From Spirochaetota bacterium (GTDB lineage: Bacteria; Spirochaetota; Spirochaetia; Treponematales; Treponemataceae): a DNA stretch of 64,000 nucleotides. The notes under the pieces were generated by a model that was not told the DNA's origin, searched no databases, and saw nothing but the letters and a program-made list of their open reading frames with translations. The stretch's first letter is position 1; the number at the start of each line of letters is the position of its first letter. Location: the NCBI GenBank assembly GCA_023438065.1, contig JAEXRH010000011.1, positions 1 through 64,000 of the forward strand. Direction: 5' to 3'. The position numbers and the translations under genes were made by a program. Below, piece by piece: positions 63,366 through 64,000 of this stretch.

Positions 63366-64000
63366 ATGTTCCTGAGCGTCGCCTATCCCTCGTGGATCCA
63401 TCCCGAGATCTTCCCCGGCCTTCCCTTCCTGCGCTGGTACGGGCTCATGTACGTATTCGCCTTCGCGACCGCGTATCTTCTTTTCAGGTTCCAGGTAAAA
63501 AAGGGCGAGCTCGAGCGCGCCGAAGGCAGGGGGCTCGCCGTCTCCGAGGACGACACGCTCAGCTTCTTCACCTGGGGAATCATCGGACTCCTCGTCGGGG
63601 CGCGGGTATTCGCGACCCTCGTCTACGATACCTCGGGCGAATACTGGAAGGCGCCCTGGCGCATCTTCTGGCCCTTCGACGAAGCGGGAAACTGGACCGG
63701 CCTTCAGGGAATGTCCTATCACGGCGGCTTCATCGGCGGCTTCATCGGCATCTTCTCATGGGCGATCGCGAAGAAACGCGGCTTTCTCGCCTGGTGCGAC
63801 GCGATGGCCGCCTCCATCCCGCTCGGCTACACCTTCGGCCGTCTCGGCAACTTCCTGAACGGCGAGCTCTACGGACGGATCACGACGAGCCCGATCGGCA
63901 TGGTCTTCCCCGACGCCGAGCGACTCCCGCTTTCCGCGGACTGGGTCAAGGCGACGGTCGCGAAGCTCGGCATGACCGTCCCGCAAGGCGCCCTCGAGGT
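63366..64000 (+). CDS. lgt: Prolipoprotein diacylglyceryl transferase Lgt (5' part, cut by window)
   Basis: The visible 211 residues of this integral membrane enzyme attach diacylglycerol to the lipobox Cys of prolipoproteins. FLRWYGLMYVFAF, GLQGMSYHGGFIGG and PLGYTFGRLGNFLNGELYGR (the Lgt signature) are present. The gene continues beyond the window. GAGGAGAGA lies just upstream of the ATG. The many lipoproteins in this window (LptC-like, M23, BspA-like, MetQ) depend on this enzyme. Confidence 0.95.
   Translation, partial: MFLSVAYPSWIHPEIFPGLPFLRWYGLMYVFAFATAYLLFRFQVKKGELERAEGRGLAVSEDDTLSFFTWGIIGLLVGARVFATLVYDTSGEYWKAPWRIFWPFDEAGNWTGLQGMSYHGGFIGGFIGIFSWAIAKKRGFLAWCDAMAASIPLGYTFGRLGNFLNGELYGRITTSPIGMVFPDAERLPLSADWVKATVAKLGMTVPQGALE

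Overview
The window is a gene-dense, high-GC (roughly two thirds G+C by eye) bacterial chromosome segment of about 62 protein genes. I see no tRNA, rRNA, insertion sequence, prophage or CRISPR array. The gene set points to a diderm spirochaete related to Treponema: a cytoplasmic coiled protein of a family I know only from treponemes (28472-30001), FapA beside a MinD/FlhG-type ATPase, a BspA-like leucine-rich surface lipoprotein, MurA carrying Asp instead of the catalytic Cys, an Lpt-type lipid export operon, and TonB/ExbB/ExbD. The taxonomic call is an inference from gene content; no marker RNA is present.

Layout. 0-2.1 kb: lptC-lptA-lptB. 2.2-4.3 kb: cheR-cheB. 4.3-6.7 kb: operon bfn-TPR-ymdB-like-rseC. 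6.8-9.5 kb: polyprenyl synthase, rlmE and a LysM/M23 lipoprotein. 9.6-14 kb: two convergent membrane-anchored LuxR regulators and a BspA-like lipoprotein. 14-17.4 kb: an ECF sigma/anti-sigma operon and hflX with a FliL-like gene. 17.5-22.5 kb: an acidic repeat-containing membrane protein and housekeeping enzymes. 22.6-25.4 kb: SAM-I riboswitch and metNIQ. 25.5-28.4 kb: tonB-exbB-exbD and a second ECF operon. 30-33.2 kb: rex-serC-serA with a Rex operator. 33.4-37 kb: lytic transglycosylase, GH5_12-like glycosidase, ptsN. 37.2-37.5 kb: an unassigned structured RNA. 37.5-44.4 kb: PflX-like radical SAM protein, malQ and a 1251-residue GH13 protein. 44.6-49.7 kb: a 44-residue ORF, thrC, a DUF2156 protein, pepT-murA. 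49.8-54.3 kb: a pair with LptF/LptG topology, an AT-rich stretch with DnaA boxes, a STAS protein and an SDR. 54.4-64 kb: trmJ-like, an atypical AAA+ regulator, ctpA-rsmE-wecG, a membrane protein, minD-like, fapA, and lgt (cut by the window edge).

The most striking window-wide signal is promoter architecture. At about 14 genes that lack a Shine-Dalgarno sequence, a sigma70-type promoter ends 6-8 nt before the start codon (exactly 6 nt at nine of them), so transcription should begin on or within about 2 nt of the start codon. That predicts routine leaderless mRNA. Other genes (cheR, rex, metN, thrC, the GH5 gene) have ordinary leaders with strong Shine-Dalgarno sites, so two initiation modes appear to coexist.

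Other points worth following are the unassigned structured RNA at 37.2-37.5 kb, the Rex-controlled serine operon, a possible oriC-like region near 52.7-52.9 kb, and several family members that have lost hallmark residues: the YmdB-like protein, the NtrC-like AAA+ protein and the GH13 region IV.
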